A DNA stretch of 64,000 nucleotides. It comes from Spinellus fusiger (taxonomy: Eukaryota; Mucoromycota; Mucoromycetes; Mucorales; Phycomycetaceae). Each line of letters begins with the position of its first letter. The first letter of the stretch is position 1. Shown here piece after piece: positions 13,021-24,531 of the stretch. Below the pieces are notes generated by a model, which made no database searches, was not told the origin of the DNA, and was given only the letters and a program-made list of their open reading frames with translations. Where the stretch lies: contig JALLLS010000029.1 of the NCBI GenBank assembly GCA_025094145.1, positions 248,001 through 312,000 of the forward strand, given 5' to 3'. The translations under genes and the position numbers were made by a program.

Positions 13021-13557
13021 TTGTTTGATCGGTAGTGTTGGATAAGCTAGACATATTGTGGGGAAAAGAAGTAATAGAATATAAAGATAAAAACAAAAAC
13101 AAAAACAAAAACTTGAGTTCTTTTCTATAACTCACCATATTTCAAACTCTATAATGATAATTTAGTGAACAAACATACACCTATGATTGCAATTAAATAG
13201 GGTTGTTTATAACAGAAGAATTAGTCAAAACACTAAGAGATATCTTAAAATAATCATACTAGTGGAATATGACAGACTATTTAAAGGATATACAAAAGAT
13301 TTTATTTATTGATACCAAAGGGAGGTTCGTCAAGTATCGGTTAATACTACAATGAAATCATCTTATTACTATAGACTATTATATATTTTGTGTATGTGAT
13401 TTTTGAAGGCTCTAAATAAGAAATTAATGAATCTATAATAATATTAAAGAAGGGTATGCATGTTGAAAATGTCCTCCTACATTTGACATAAGAAAAAAAA
13501 AAGTTCTTCAGCATAGTCTCTGGTACAATCAATAATTAGTGTCACCGATTTAAACTT
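13021..13557. other. AT-rich spacer, no gene seen
   Basis: Contains a short (ACAAAA)n run at about 13085-13110 and otherwise featureless AT-rich DNA up to the retroposon. Confidence 0.5.
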
Positions 13558-13570
13558 TCTTAATTATACA

Positions 13571-13884
13571 GTTCAAAGTATTTTAATTTTGGGTGTAGGT
13601 GCTATTCACACATGAGGCATATTGGCCACCCTATGAGAACTTTTGAAAATAAATGCAGCAACTACACTAGCAGCTTTTGTTTTTGCTAAACGGGCTAAGA
13701 ATGGGTGGTAGAGGAGAGATCGGAGGAGAAGTGAGGATATAGCATCTGTTGCTGAAGGAGTCCTTTGCACTCTATGGTAGCATTGGTGTTCCCGCTCAAC
13801 ACACCCATCAGCAGCCCCAATGAGCAAGCTACCAGCTGATGGCTCTACCTTAAAGTCTTGAGTAGACGTGGCTCGATCAATGGC
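13571..13884 (-). mobile_element. Retroposon R2 copy 1 with 13-bp target-site duplication
   Basis: A 314-bp element is flanked by the identical 13-mer TCTTAATTATACA at 13558-13570 and 13885-13897. It is homologous to 60717-61302, where a different 12-mer flanks the element. Direct flanking duplications of this length are typical of LINE-driven (SINE-like) insertion. Read on the minus strand it starts TTGATCGAGCCACG, shortly after the duplication in both copies, and ends in an A-rich stretch (CCCAAAATTAAAATACTTTG). The start GATCGAGCC fits a pol III B-box consensus, but no A box is evident. A 73-aa minus-strand frame inside is probably fortuitous. Confidence 0.75.
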
Positions 13885-13899
13885 TCTTAATTATACAAT

Positions 13900-14219
13900 G
13901 ACTTGCCAGAATTTTAGGTATATTTAAAGCCCAGATTATAGTTTTACCCTTTAAATAATTATTAAATATTCATCATTTATCGCTTTTTTTTTTACCATAA
14001 TGTCTACCCTATCAGATAACACTGAAAAACCAATAATACTTCTTGGAAAAATAAATTGATGAGTTTACCCATTGTCTCATTGCTCACGAGGCCACTATAA
14101 ATAGCATCATTCAAATTGCTATTTCTGTTCAATTTAGAGTTAGTAAGCAGTCTGTTTCATGTATAAAGATATATATGAAAAATAGATGTTTTAAGACCAA
14201 AAAAACCATTGAGCATAAG
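13900..14219. other. AT-rich spacer, no gene seen
   Basis: Between the retroposon and a Tc1 relic. No coding sequence supported. Confidence 0.4.
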
Positions 14220-15052
14220 TTTGTTCTTAGTTAGATGGACGATAAAGTGGCTCTACACAAAATGGAAAGGGATTCATTCCAGACAATAGATCAGCTTTGC
14301 AAGCAGATGACTACCCATTTGTCCAAGAACACTATCAGAAAAATGAAGAGGCTTGGCTTGTCTTCTAGAAAGGTGGTAAGAGACCTTCTCTTAGCATTAA
14401 ATACAAGAAGTTGATGCTTACTTGAGCCAAGGCCCACCTTCATTAGACAGAAGAAGACCGGAAGACAGCCATCTGGATCAATGAGTCAAAGCATCAGTTA
14501 ATGAGGACCAACAATTGTACTACAGCAGCACAAAGAGAAAGAATAAATGACTTCTTTTAAAGAATATTAATTTAATAATGATGTTTGGTGATGATAGTGT
14601 AAAGTTCTTTCTCTGGTGAAGGTGTCGGAAAGCTAGTGTCTGTGAAGGGCATTATGGATAGTAATAGACGCATCGAGAGCTTGACAGAAGCCTACTGTAC
14701 TAATCTGGATTGACTCAAGCCACTGAATCTAGAGGTATACTATGTTCTTCAAGAGAATAATGGCAGCCACCATAAAGGCAAAGAGTCCAAGATGTGGAAG
14801 ACACAAGAGGGTATTGTCGCTATAGAAGGGTGGCCCTCACAAATTCACGACCTGATCCCCATAGAGCAGCTATGGTAGAGGCTTAACAGAGCTATCAGAA
14901 ATATAAAGACCCCATGAAGTACTTTTCAAGATTTGGATGTGCTCTTGTTAGAAGAATTGGAGAAAATTTCCAAGGATACTACAGATGGTCTCATTTCAAG
15001 CATGCGCCGGAGATTTAAGGCTGTGATAGAAGCAAAAAGTGGTCACACAAAA
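14220..15052 (+). pseudogene. Tc1-like transposase relic
   Basis: Plus-strand decayed Tc1 transposase. Pieces read in order: an N-terminal HTH-like region with LCKQMTTHLSKNTIRKMKR; KAHLH, then KTAIWINESKHQLM (first catalytic Asp replaced by Asn in INES); LQENNGSHHKGKESKMWK (second acidic site region, with Asp changed to Asn); SQIHDLIPIEQLW (third site region); and a tail ending CDRRFKAVIEAKSGHTKY-like. Many frameshifts and stops make it inactive. Its 3' end abuts the left TIR of the element at 15055. Confidence 0.75.
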
Positions 15053-16234
15053 TACACACTCAAAGATTTTTTGGCTTTTGATCAGTGACACAATCATCCC
15101 TTAACATTCGAAACAACACACCCTATATGGAAGAATGATTAAAATCAAAAGGTTTACGGATATCTAAATTATTATTTTCTTCTGTGGATAACTCAATATC
15201 AAATTGTATTATCAATGGAATATATTGTTTATGAATAAAATTGTTTATTGCAATAGTATAGCTAATACTATATTATGACTATAGCCACTGCCTGAGTGTA
15301 TCTCCTCATAGCAATAGAATCTATACCCTAAAAGCCTTTTGATTTGTTCATGGGAGATAGATAACTATACTCAGGAGTATACCCTAGACATTATCGAACT
15401 TGTAGAAAGAAGACAATCTGAGACTGACTTGAGAAGAGACTTTACTTGCCTAATAATAATACAATGAGATCAAGCCCGGATAAAGACACTGCTTACCTTT
15501 TTATCTCAAGAATAGTCCTTGGTAGTGTCTATCACTTCTCTCTATTGTTTCTCTTTGTTAATAATAGCACATTACCTTGCTCAGTTATGCTGATCTTGAC
15601 GAGTACTTAGGTATTAAGCTGTATGTGAAGTGTAAGAAATAACAAAAGGAGGGGAATATCAGAACAAATAATAATCTTTCTCTCTCTATTCTGGTAATGT
15701 ATATACTAGCCTTCATTCACAGAATTCACAAGTCAAACAATTCACATTCTATTTGCCTTGGGCCTAAATGACAGTACTAGAAACAATATCTTGTTCTCAC
15801 TAAGTACTATTGTTGATACCAGTTACAATAAGTTAGTTGTTAAAGTGATTATGAATACTCAGTCAATGAATGACTATACTGTTCTTAATACAAGTGAGTT
15901 TTATTCTATTTCATGGACAATGACCACTAGAATTAACTATATAAGTTCTATAATACATCTTTCTTAAGCAGTGTTATGTTGCAAATACTGTGGGCTTAAG
16001 GATGACACATTATGTTAAGAGAAGAATATCGGTGACTGAGTTGTAATTTTGGGGTGATTCTGGATCTATTTTTTGACTTTTTTTTTTTTGTATGGAGCCT
16101 CTGGCTCTGAGTTTATTCGGTGATAATCTTTTTTTTTAGGGAGGAAAAGAGTGTCACAACTTGTTTTTGGCTTTTCTAATTTTCTATTGTTTTTCTAATT
16201 AAGTATTTTTTTTTAACAGGGTGAGAGCACTGTG

Positions 16235-19200
16235 TTACTCAATATTCATATCAAGTTCTGACTGGAGACGGTCCAAGAGGCGAGTAGCAGACGCGAGAAC
16301 AGCAGAGGAGGTAACAGGTACATTATCGAATATGAACATCCAATGGTGGCGCCATATAGCCAAAAGAGCACAGCCAAAGATAGAGACGTTGGGAGTGTTA
16401 GAGACACTGGCCTTGGGAAAAACAAAAGAGAGAAGAGCTGCAACAAGGTCGGAGGGCTGGGGAGAGAGGCCAAAATGTTTGTGCCAAAAGGAGGACCAAA
16501 AAGACCATTTCTTTGGACAAGTAAAAAGAAGGTGCTCTTGTGTATCTTCAGCGGCCAAACAAACAAGACAAATGCCGGAGGGAAAGGAAGAGGGAACAAG
16601 CTTGTGTAGGAGAGAGCGGCATGAAAGCTTGCTGTGAAGAGCCCGGTACCATACATTGCGAGTAATATGCTGTAATGGCAAAGACCAGAGCTCTTTCCAG
16701 TGGGAAGGACGAAGAGGAGGGTTAAAGGAAGGTGCTGGTGAAGATACTCGCATGCATATGTTTCGATAAAGACGTGGAGAGAGACGAGACCATGGCTTGG
16801 AGGGTACCAAAGCAGAAAGGAAAGGAGAGATGTCTACTGTAGATCCAGTCCTAGGAGAAAGCAAAGGAAAGAGAGTCTGTACCAATTGGACAGGTAACGA
16901 CGCTCTGAGGAGGAAGGGCTGTAAGAGTAAGGATTGGCTATCAATTCTACGAAAAAACTTGCGAACAATGCGTGGATAATTGGTAAGGCCACCAGGAAGA
17001 CGGCGCTGCAGAACGTCAAGCTCTTGATTCACCTCAAAAGCATCACTGACTCGAAGAGCACGCCAAGAGCGAGGGAAAGCTGGAGAGCCAGAAGCAACAA
17101 AACAAGCAGAAGAAAGCGGAAGCTCAAGACAGGTGGAAAGATTCACTGCAATCTTTTCAAAGGAGTGTGGCAATCGGTCTATTGCACTAAAGATCGAGTG
17201 GAATGCACTACTCAGAGAACAAAAGACAGAAGGACGAAGATCGGGAAACAAAAGACAATGGAGAGGATCCAATGAAGGGGCAGCCACTTTCAGAAGATAT
17301 GAGAACCACGGAGGAACTAAACCAGAAGGAGAACGAGGGGACAAACAAAAAGGAACAAGCCAACGCAATTGGAGAGCACTTTGTTGGATACTGGGATCCA
17401 AGACACCTAATCCACCATGGCTAGTCCGAGAGCATAAAGTAGCAAGCTTTATGGGAGGGAACATGCGGTGCTGGAGGAAACGACCCATGAGTGACCGTAC
17501 CTTCTGGAAGAACACAGAGGGAAGAGACACTACACGAAGAACATGCCAAAGAGTCGAGAGAACAAGAGTGTTGAGCACTGTTGCACGGCCACGAACAGAC
17601 AAAGAACGAGAAAGATGTATATTGCAGGTAGCTTCTATCTTCGACAAAAGCGACTTGCAAAAGACATCTCTCTGTGGTAGAGAAGTCATCAAGGGAAACC
17701 CAAGATACCTAAGAGGTTCTGGTGAACGACGGTCATGCCATTCTGTGATATTGTACTGCTGAAGGATTGGTGTCCATAAGGGCTGGGGAGCACCCGAAAG
17801 AGAAAAGGCTTGTGTTTTGTGCATATTAATGCGAGCGTTGGATGCTGCAGAGTACGTAGTAAGATGCTCTTGTAAGCGATGTAAATGGGCATGGTCGGGT
17901 AGAAAGACTAGGAGATCGTCTGCATAGGCTAGAAACTTGAGAGCAGGAGGCGGAGAAAGACTTGGGTGTGGAGGAGGAGAGAGACCCTTGAATGTCGTAT
18001 CATGGAGCAAACGACGCAACAGAGGCTCAAAAGCAAGATTGAAAAGCACAGGAGAGAGAGGATCTCCCTGGCGAAGACCACGAGACTGAGTGAGTGAGCG
18101 AGAGATATGCCCATTCACATTGACCTGTATCTGTGTAGAAAAGAAGAGATTACATATGCTATTCACCAGAGAAAGAGGAAACTTGAAGTGTAGCATAACC
18201 TTCTTAAGGTACTCTGGATGAACTCTGTCATAGGCCTTTTCTTGATCCAACAAGAGACCCACAGCAGAAGAGTTCTCTATTCTAGCCTGCTCCATGGCAA
18301 TCTTTGTGAGCATGCCATTGTCAGCAATGAACCTTCCTCGCACAAAACCTGTCTGGTAAGGCGAAACAAGGCTACTGGCAGCATGGATCAAGCGAGCGTT
18401 CAGAAGACGAGTGAATACTTTGGCATCTGTGTTGATCAAGGCAATGGGCCTCCAGTTCTTTAGAGAGGTCAGATCCCCTTTCTTTGGTAGGAGTGTCAAA
18501 CACGTCGATTGCCAGGAAGGAGGGAATATACCAAGTGTCAATGCCTCATTGTACACTGTAGTAATAAGGTCAGCACAAACAGGGTGATCAAAAACTAGGT
18601 GTAGAATTTCATATGGCAGACCGTCAGGACCTGGACTGCTTGATCTTGGGGATCTTGCTGAACCATCCCTAATGTCTGCTATGGTAAACTTGTTGGTGAG
18701 AAATGAGCCCATGCTCTCAGAGAGAAGAAGTTCGGGTGGAAGATGAGTGATCAAATCCTCAACAGCCAAAGACACTACAGGATCTGGAGTGTACAAGCCA
18801 GTGTAGAAGGTAGCAGCAGCATCAGTCATTGTGTGCGGGTCTGTGCATAGAGTATTTGTTACTGGGTGTTGTAGAGCAGTAATGTTCTTCTTGATCTGTC
18901 TTGCTGTGATGGTTCTCTTTAAATATCCGGCAGAGGTCTCTCCCTTCTCACGCCACATCTTCCCAGACCGAAGGGCAAGGATCTCTACCTGTTCGTGTTG
19001 TACTTGTTGCAGTTGTTTCTCTACAATGGGCAACTGAAAGTTCTGTGCTGGTTGGTGTCTGAACTTGTGGATAAGTCTATCCCGCTTGCTCTGAAGCATA
19101 CGTTCTTCTGAGACAAGGGAATGATGGCGACGACGAGAAAAGGACTTGATGAAGCAAGTGACTTGCTCCTTTAACTGATCCCACTTAAGTTGGACAGATA

Positions 19201-20020
19201 AAGAGTGAGAGAGAAGAGGAACACAGCGAGAAAGTAATGATTTGAGTTCTTCACGAAACTCTGATTGGAGGGCTAGACGAGGGCTGGCACGCCAAAGTCC
19301 CTTTCCCGTGTTATCTTGGGTCTCAAATCTAAAGGACGAAGTAAGTAAACAGTGATCCGACCACTGAGGGTGGATGTAGGAGACTGAAGAGGAAGAGCGT
19401 AAAGGAGCAATGTCCTTGGATGAAAAAATGTAGTCTATGCATGAGGAAGATATGCCGCGATGAAATGTTGGCAGGGAAGCTTCTCCAGCAGGAGTGATGG
19501 TGTCTATGCAAAAGTCAGAAATATACTGCAGCCATGGCTGGGGAGCCTGGCGAGGGGTGGAGGTGGACGAACGGTAGGAATAGTTGAAATCCCCGAGCAG
19601 GATGAAATTGCTGGGGTGTTGAGGAAGAAAGAGAGGATTGGTGACAAGTGAGTTAAGGAAGGTGTATCTAGGACGATAAGTGGCAGGGGCATATACTACA
19701 CAAATGCGGATAGGAGGAAAAAGCATGTTGGCATGCACCACTGTAGCAGTAATGCAGCGGCCACAGAGGCTGAACAGAGGGTTAATGAGTGTAATGAGCG
19801 GTGATAATGATACTAGGCCACAGTGAGGTGACCATAGTGATGAGGAGGTGCGGAAAAGTTAGTTAAAGGATTGTTGCATAGTGTCTGTATTGACATGGGT
19901 TTCTTGGAGCGCAAGAAGATCCATACCCTTGCTGCGTAGGTGTCGTATAAATGATTGTCGTTTTTGAGGATCACCGAGTTTGGCGAGTCCTCTACAGTTC
20001 ATAGTGCTTATCTTAAACAT
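16235..20020 (-). pseudogene. LINE ORF2: AP-endonuclease / reverse transcriptase, one nonsense codon
   Basis: Target-primed reverse transcription protein of about 1261 codons from ATG 20020 (MFKISTMNCRGLAKLG). The endonuclease occupies about residues 1-260, with LALQETHVNT, LLGDFNYSYR and a final SDHCLLTSSF. An in-frame TAA at 19861-19859 (after QQSFN) breaks it; the longest uninterrupted part starts at Met 19741. The RT has TLLPKKGDLTSLKNWRPI, QTGFVRGRFI, LLDQEKAYDRV, GLRQGDPLSPVLF and catalytic FLAYADDLL (about residue 698). A C-terminal CxxC-H-C zinc finger lies near residue 1148 (CLVCLAAEDTQEHLLFTC). No RNase H seen. All RT catalytic residues are intact. The single stop suggests recent death or an assembly/RIP-like point change. 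Confidence 0.88.
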
Positions 20021-20046
20021 AAAATAAAATAAAATAAAAAGGGAGA

Positions 20047-21372
20047 TTATTGTTCGCCCTCAGACGACACGTCCATGTTGATATTCATGTTTGAACGTTT
20101 ATCAGACCGAAGTCTTCTGGGAGAGACAGGACGACGTTTCCTGGGGGAAACAGAGCGACGTCTGCCTGGCAAGGCTGAACGATCTCTACTCGGAGAGACA
20201 GAGCGAGTGTCTTGAGGAGAAAAGATAGGCGGAGCATCTGGCAGTTTGGCAGGCTCCTCAACAACCAAAACAGCTGTCGGGTCGACAGCAGGAAGAGTAG
20301 TTTCCTCTGTGGGGTGGGTGGGAACAGTGCCTGAAACTGCCTCAGGTTTCTCAGAAGAAGTGACAGGATTCTTCAAAAGAAGAGAGACAGGACTAGCAAT
20401 CACTCGATCCTTAGAAGGATCAGCGGCTGTCTTTCGGTGTCTCTTTGATGTGTCTGCCTCAGTGGCAGGGAGACGAGTGCAGTTGCCCTGGAGATGTCCA
20501 ACCTCTCCGCAAGAGTAACAAGTCCGGGTTTCTTTTGGACGCATGGGACACTTATCCACATCATGGCCCATTGCCTTACAGTATCGACAATGAGCTCCCA
20601 TCTTCGTCCATGTAGCCAAAAAGGTATGTTTAGCATTGAAAGCCACTTTGTAGGTCAATGGCTGGAGAGTACGGTCGTGGTTGGGTGGGCGTTCAAGATA
20701 AACATGGCCATTACCATGGAACCACTTTCGTTCTTCATAAACGACCACTTCTTTGACAGTGCCGAATTTACTTAAGCAGGCCCGCAGACCTGTGTTGATC
20801 TCTTCATAAGACATGAAGGGAAGTCCCACAATATTGAGACGCAACAGCATTGCTTGGGGAGAGATGGCAGGAGACGCAAAAAGAACAGAATCAGATACAT
20901 TAATGCCTTCCTTACAGGCCTGCTCGCAAGCAGCCTTGGTGGCAAAGTGAAACTCAAAATTAGCAACCCCTTCCTTATCCTTACGGCTGCATCCAAAGCA
21001 GACGTTGGCGGGGAAGCGATCTCGCATGGTGTCCAAGAATTCATTAATGTATTCTGCATTCTTAGCAGGAAGACTGTAGAAAACAGAGTGGCGAGAGGTG
21101 CCCTGAGCCCACACACGGGGCAAAGGGTTTTCATTGTCGCTACCAAGAACGATCTCGGTGCGAGTGGGGGTGGTGCGGTTAAGGAGCCCTTTCTTTGCGG
21201 CTCCAGAGAAATCTAGCTTTGTTCCCAAAGCAGCAGAGACAGAGTTGGTCTTTGCATGTGTAGTGGAAGTGTTCTCTGAGGTTGGTGGAGTAGATCTCGA
21301 AGTTTGTTGGTTTTTATTGCCTAATGGAGGGTCCCCTGGGGGTGTCTCCGGAGTTAAATGGGGAAGAGCCAT
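20047..21372 (-). CDS. LINE ORF1: gag-like protein with two CCHC zinc knuckles
   Basis: RNA-binding partner of the LINE RT; ORF1 proteins usually coat element RNA in a ribonucleoprotein. It starts MALPHLTPETPPG at 21372 and is 441 aa. A central region (about residues 90-270) has an RRM-like/gag-like feel. Two zinc knuckles follow: CRYCKAMGHDVDKC and CYSCGEVGHLQGNC. The C-terminal tail is Arg/Ser-Pro rich (SVSPRKRRPVSPRR). The open frame continues upstream through host-element sequence to an ATG at 21465, adding 31 residues, including MATDFVIKKYRVGCK, from the T1 element; that extension is not part of the LINE. No stops or shifts are seen. Confidence 0.85.
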   Translation of the reverse strand: MALPHLTPETPPGDPPLGNKNQQTSRSTPPTSENTSTTHAKTNSVSAALGTKLDFSGAAKKGLLNRTTPTRTEIVLGSDNENPLPRVWAQGTSRHSVFYSLPAKNAEYINEFLDTMRDRFPANVCFGCSRKDKEGVANFEFHFATKAACEQACKEGINVSDSVLFASPAISPQAMLLRLNIVGLPFMSYEEINTGLRACLSKFGTVKEVVVYEERKWFHGNGHVYLERPPNHDRTLQPLTYKVAFNAKHTFLATWTKMGAHCRYCKAMGHDVDKCPMRPKETRTCYSCGEVGHLQGNCTRLPATEADTSKRHRKTAADPSKDRVIASPVSLLLKNPVTSSEKPEAVSGTVPTHPTEETTLPAVDPTAVLVVEEPAKLPDAPPIFSPQDTRSVSPSRDRSALPGRRRSVSPRKRRPVSPRRLRSDKRSNMNINMDVSSEGEQ

Positions 21373-21647
21373 GTATTTTTTGACTTTACAGCCAACTCTA
21401 TACTTTTTAATTACAAAGTCAGTAGCCATTGCTAAAATAGGCAGGTAGAGTTTGAAATTGATCATTTAGATAGCGAAAAATCTTTTCCAAACACATTGGC
21501 CAATCATAATAATATTGGGGTTTTATTCTCAGAATATTTCTTTTTTTATTCCAAAAATCTTTGGGTGTGTAGTTGTGGCAAACAATGATCATATTATATA
21601 ATCTTGAGATTATTTATCATGGAAGATAGCATTTAATTAAATGTTAT

Positions 21648-22760
21648 ACAGTCATACAAAATTATTAAGTATACATTTTTTCTTTTTTCAAATCTTGAGA
21701 AAGAACATGCTTTATTCATGGAAAGGCTATGACCTCAAAACACATACTAATGATCTCAAATTCAACACAAAGCTAGTTTAACATATTGTTTATATTAACA
21801 TATTGTTGGAAATGGGTAGACCTGGTCACCTATTTTGGGAGAACTTATTGTAGTAATTCTATATATGTAAAAATGTAGAATAGCATAAATAGTGAAAGCA
21901 GATGCACACTTTGCATCTTTGAGAAATATACCTTTATTTTACCAAGCACCCCTTTTGCCTCTGATTCTTAACAATATTAATGTATGTATAAAGGTTTTAT
22001 TTAATATTTTGTTGGGCCATTTTTGACATCAATAATTGCCTGGCAGCGATCCTTCATTGAGCCCACTAATTTTTTGGCAAGATCAACGTGGATATTTCCC
22101 CAAGCTTCTTCTAAAGCTGTCTTGAGCTTATCGATATTTTTGATAACAGCCCTCTTGTCATTGATAAGTCTATCAAGACAGCTCGAGAGATGTTCAATGG
22201 GGTTGAGATCAGAACTTTGGGCAGGCCATTAATCAAAGAATCCTAATTTGATATGTTTCTTTCCACCATGCTGTATAGCCACCTGTATGGCAGCTAGCCC
22301 TATCTTCTTGGAATATGACGTCCCTATTCTCTTTTGAATCACTAGGGCCCCTCCCTGGTAACCCTCTACTTCAAACATTGACTCATCATATCATACTAAG
22401 CATTTTCAGTCCTCAGGGGTCTAATTGACCCGTTCCTTCGCTCAACAAAGCCTTTTTCTACATATTTTCTTCAGAAAACCTTGGCTTGTGTGCTAAGTAG
22501 GAACCAAACCCAATCTGGTGTATATATTTGATGAATGTTGCTCAACAGATGATTATCTCATGTGCTTTAAGTTCCAAATTTATATAGTTATATATAGAAG
22601 ACAAATGGGTTGCCCCTTAGAATGGCTTTAGATTGTCTGAGGTCTCTCTCATTAAGTTTTTGATGCACCAGAATGAGGCTTTGGTACATGTGTGTCAGTA
22701 GTCTTGATTTTACTAAGGGAGTCGTCACTGTTCAAATAAAAAAATAGTTTATCAATATCA
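21648..22760 (-). mobile_element. Tc1-like element relic
   Basis: The left border TA + CAGTCATACAAAATTATTAA is at about 21650; the right border at about 22735 is very degraded. The minus-strand transposase remnant at about 22440-22010 reads DESMFEVEGYQGGALV, then QSSDLNPIEHL and EEAWGNIHVDLAKKLV, ending with RCQAIIDVKNGPTKY. This is the second half of a Tc1 DDE domain, with part of the middle lost and stops present. Inactive. Confidence 0.7.
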
Positions 22761-24531
22761 TTTTGTCAGTGGCCATTATTGATCTATTTCATATTTCTGT
22801 GTCATAAGTGTTTTTACGATATAAATGAAAAATAAATTTAAAATAAATAAGCTATGCTCTATATCAGCTCTCATCTTCATTCTTAGGAAGTAGAGAGTAT
22901 AGATGTTATTTCATATGAAAAATTATATTTTCTTATGACTATTTTGGATACAGAATTCAAGCCTTATTATATAAAATATTAGAAGAATATTGTATATAGA
23001 CTGAAGATATATTATTAAATTACTTAGTATTTGATGTTGCTAACCTTATAATCTATTACTTATTATTTTACCTCACTTTAAAAATCTAATTGCTGGTGAA
23101 CTAGTTGAATTTTTCTTTCGTTACGGCACTAAACGATTGATTTTTTCTTAATAATATATTAATAAATATCTAAAGTATTCAATTAGATATATATTGGCTT
23201 CGACTTGGCTATAATAAAGTATTTTTCAAAATAATTTGTCCTACTCAATTGTTATGATGCTTATACTGAGTCTGGGATGATCCTACAGGCACAAATTAAC
23301 CCTGTTTGGATATAGGTGACACCATGGTCTAGAATAGAACTCACGCCATACCTCACTTTGCATAATTTCTTAACCTCCTCCAATGTAAAGATTTGATGCT
23401 AGTCACCGATAAGACCACGGTTCTTCATGAAAGTCAGATGCCCATGGAAAAGAGTCATCTAGGCTTTCAAATAATCATGCTGTCCTAGATACATAAATGA
23501 CCGTTTCTTAGCTTGACTGACCAAATACTATAGCGTTATTGCTCAATAAAAGTAGCTTGTCTAAAGAAAACATACTATAACTACCTTTTTACTGTAAATC
23601 TGAGAATACTAATCAGTAGCGCCTATCTCATGCTAGTATTTTTGGTAGATTACCCGAAGTTGTTAGTGCTATTTGATGTGATTCATTTCGGCGCTTGATA
23701 CTTCACCCAAAACTACAAGTGGTATACTGATCAAGCAATTCATACCAGCACAGGATATTTTGACTGTTAATGAATTCTATCAAAGTAGCGAAAAAGGATT
23801 CTATTCTGACAGATTTAATATCCATATAAAGGATCTGATTTAACATGTGAGTAAGTAGCAAGAGTAATTCAAGAGAGAGAAATCGACGGAATCTACATAT
23901 ACATGCTCCTGATTAAGTAATAAGTTTATATTTTAAAACAATGCATTTACATTCTATTAGAAAGTCAGGCGTGATAATTGATCTACATACTTTGATGAAT
24001 TTCAAGCTAAATCCTCCTAAAGTATTTGTAACTTGGGTGGGCAGTTTTTGTAAAGTATCAAAATCCAGGAAAAATTAATTGTTTGTGTAAATTATCTTTA
24101 TTCTCGAGTTGTTTATTTTCTCTATTCTCTTCACTGATATACATCAGTATAAATCTAACCTCTTTACTATATGATGTATATAAGATCAAGTTAGCTAATA
24201 GAATAAATTCCGTAAATGCATTGGTCATGAATCAATACCCATGCTGTCATCTAAATGCCAGAAAACAGTCCATAGAAGTCTCAAACTATGTGATCAGGTC
24301 ATATCTCCTGTATGGGTAAACCATCTAGAAGTGTGATTGGGTTAATTTTTTTTTTGGTTCTAACCATTTACGCCATAATGACGGAGCGTTCCTCTTGTTC
24401 CTGTGTGTAGATCCTATACCCACCTTTCATTTTTCTATTCCGCTCGTGGTCCTTTTTTGGTGTCCACTCAACCATCAACTATAAAAGAAGTGTATTTTAA
24501 TGAAAAAAAAACCCAATTCAATACAGAAAAT
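22761..24531. other. AT-rich region with one unidentified coding-like relic
   Basis: Mostly AT-rich noncoding DNA and the upstream flank of the C2H2 gene. At about 23510-23240 (-) a stretch with only two stops reads MTLFHGHLTFMKNRGLIGD and then FTLEEVKKLCKVRYGVSS, ILDHGVTYIQTGLICACRII. It looks like decayed protein-coding DNA, probably from a transposon, but I do not recognise the family. Confidence 0.4.

Larger units (their letters stand above)
16081..21373 (-). mobile_element. Near full-length LINE inserted in T1 copy A
   Basis: Minus-strand non-LTR retrotransposon of about 5.3 kb. The 14-mer TATTTTTTGACTTT occurs at 16067-16080 and again at 21374-21387, giving a perfect target-site duplication. 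The T-run at 16078-16089 is the complement of its poly(A) tail. It carries ORF1 (zinc-knuckle protein) and ORF2 (endonuclease, RT and C-terminal zinc finger) separated by 26 nt. The 5' end falls one base before the ORF1 ATG, so the 5' UTR is absent or truncated. One in-frame stop in ORF2 is the only obvious lesion. Confidence 0.92.
15055..21569. mobile_element. TIR element family T1, copy A (split by LINE)
   Basis: The left end CACACTCAAAGATTTTTTGG at 15055 and the right end (reverse complement CACACCCAAAGATTTTTGG) at 21569 form short TIRs flanked by TA on both sides (15053-15054, 21570-21571), the Tc1/mariner pattern. Removing the LINE (16081-21373) and one copy of its 14-bp target duplication leaves about 1.2 kb. 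That is homologous along its length to copies B, C, D, E, F and G in this window. No transposase motif is visible. Small conserved frames exist (15758-15967; and a MATDFVIKKYR peptide near the right end), but I cannot call them genes. Family autonomy is unknown. Confidence 0.85.

Noticed and set aside
13606..13827. 73-codon minus-strand frame in retroposon R2 as a gene
   Set aside because: Not conserved as a frame in the second R2 copy (frameshifted there); the sequence is explained by the retroposon.
13571..13884. tRNA gene within R2
   Set aside because: A B-box-like GATCGAGCC is present, but no cloverleaf or A box can be built.
16221..17762. Several plus-strand frames of 60-209 codons
   Set aside because: Lys/Arg-rich antisense shadows of LINE ORF2; the minus-strand RT motifs are decisive.
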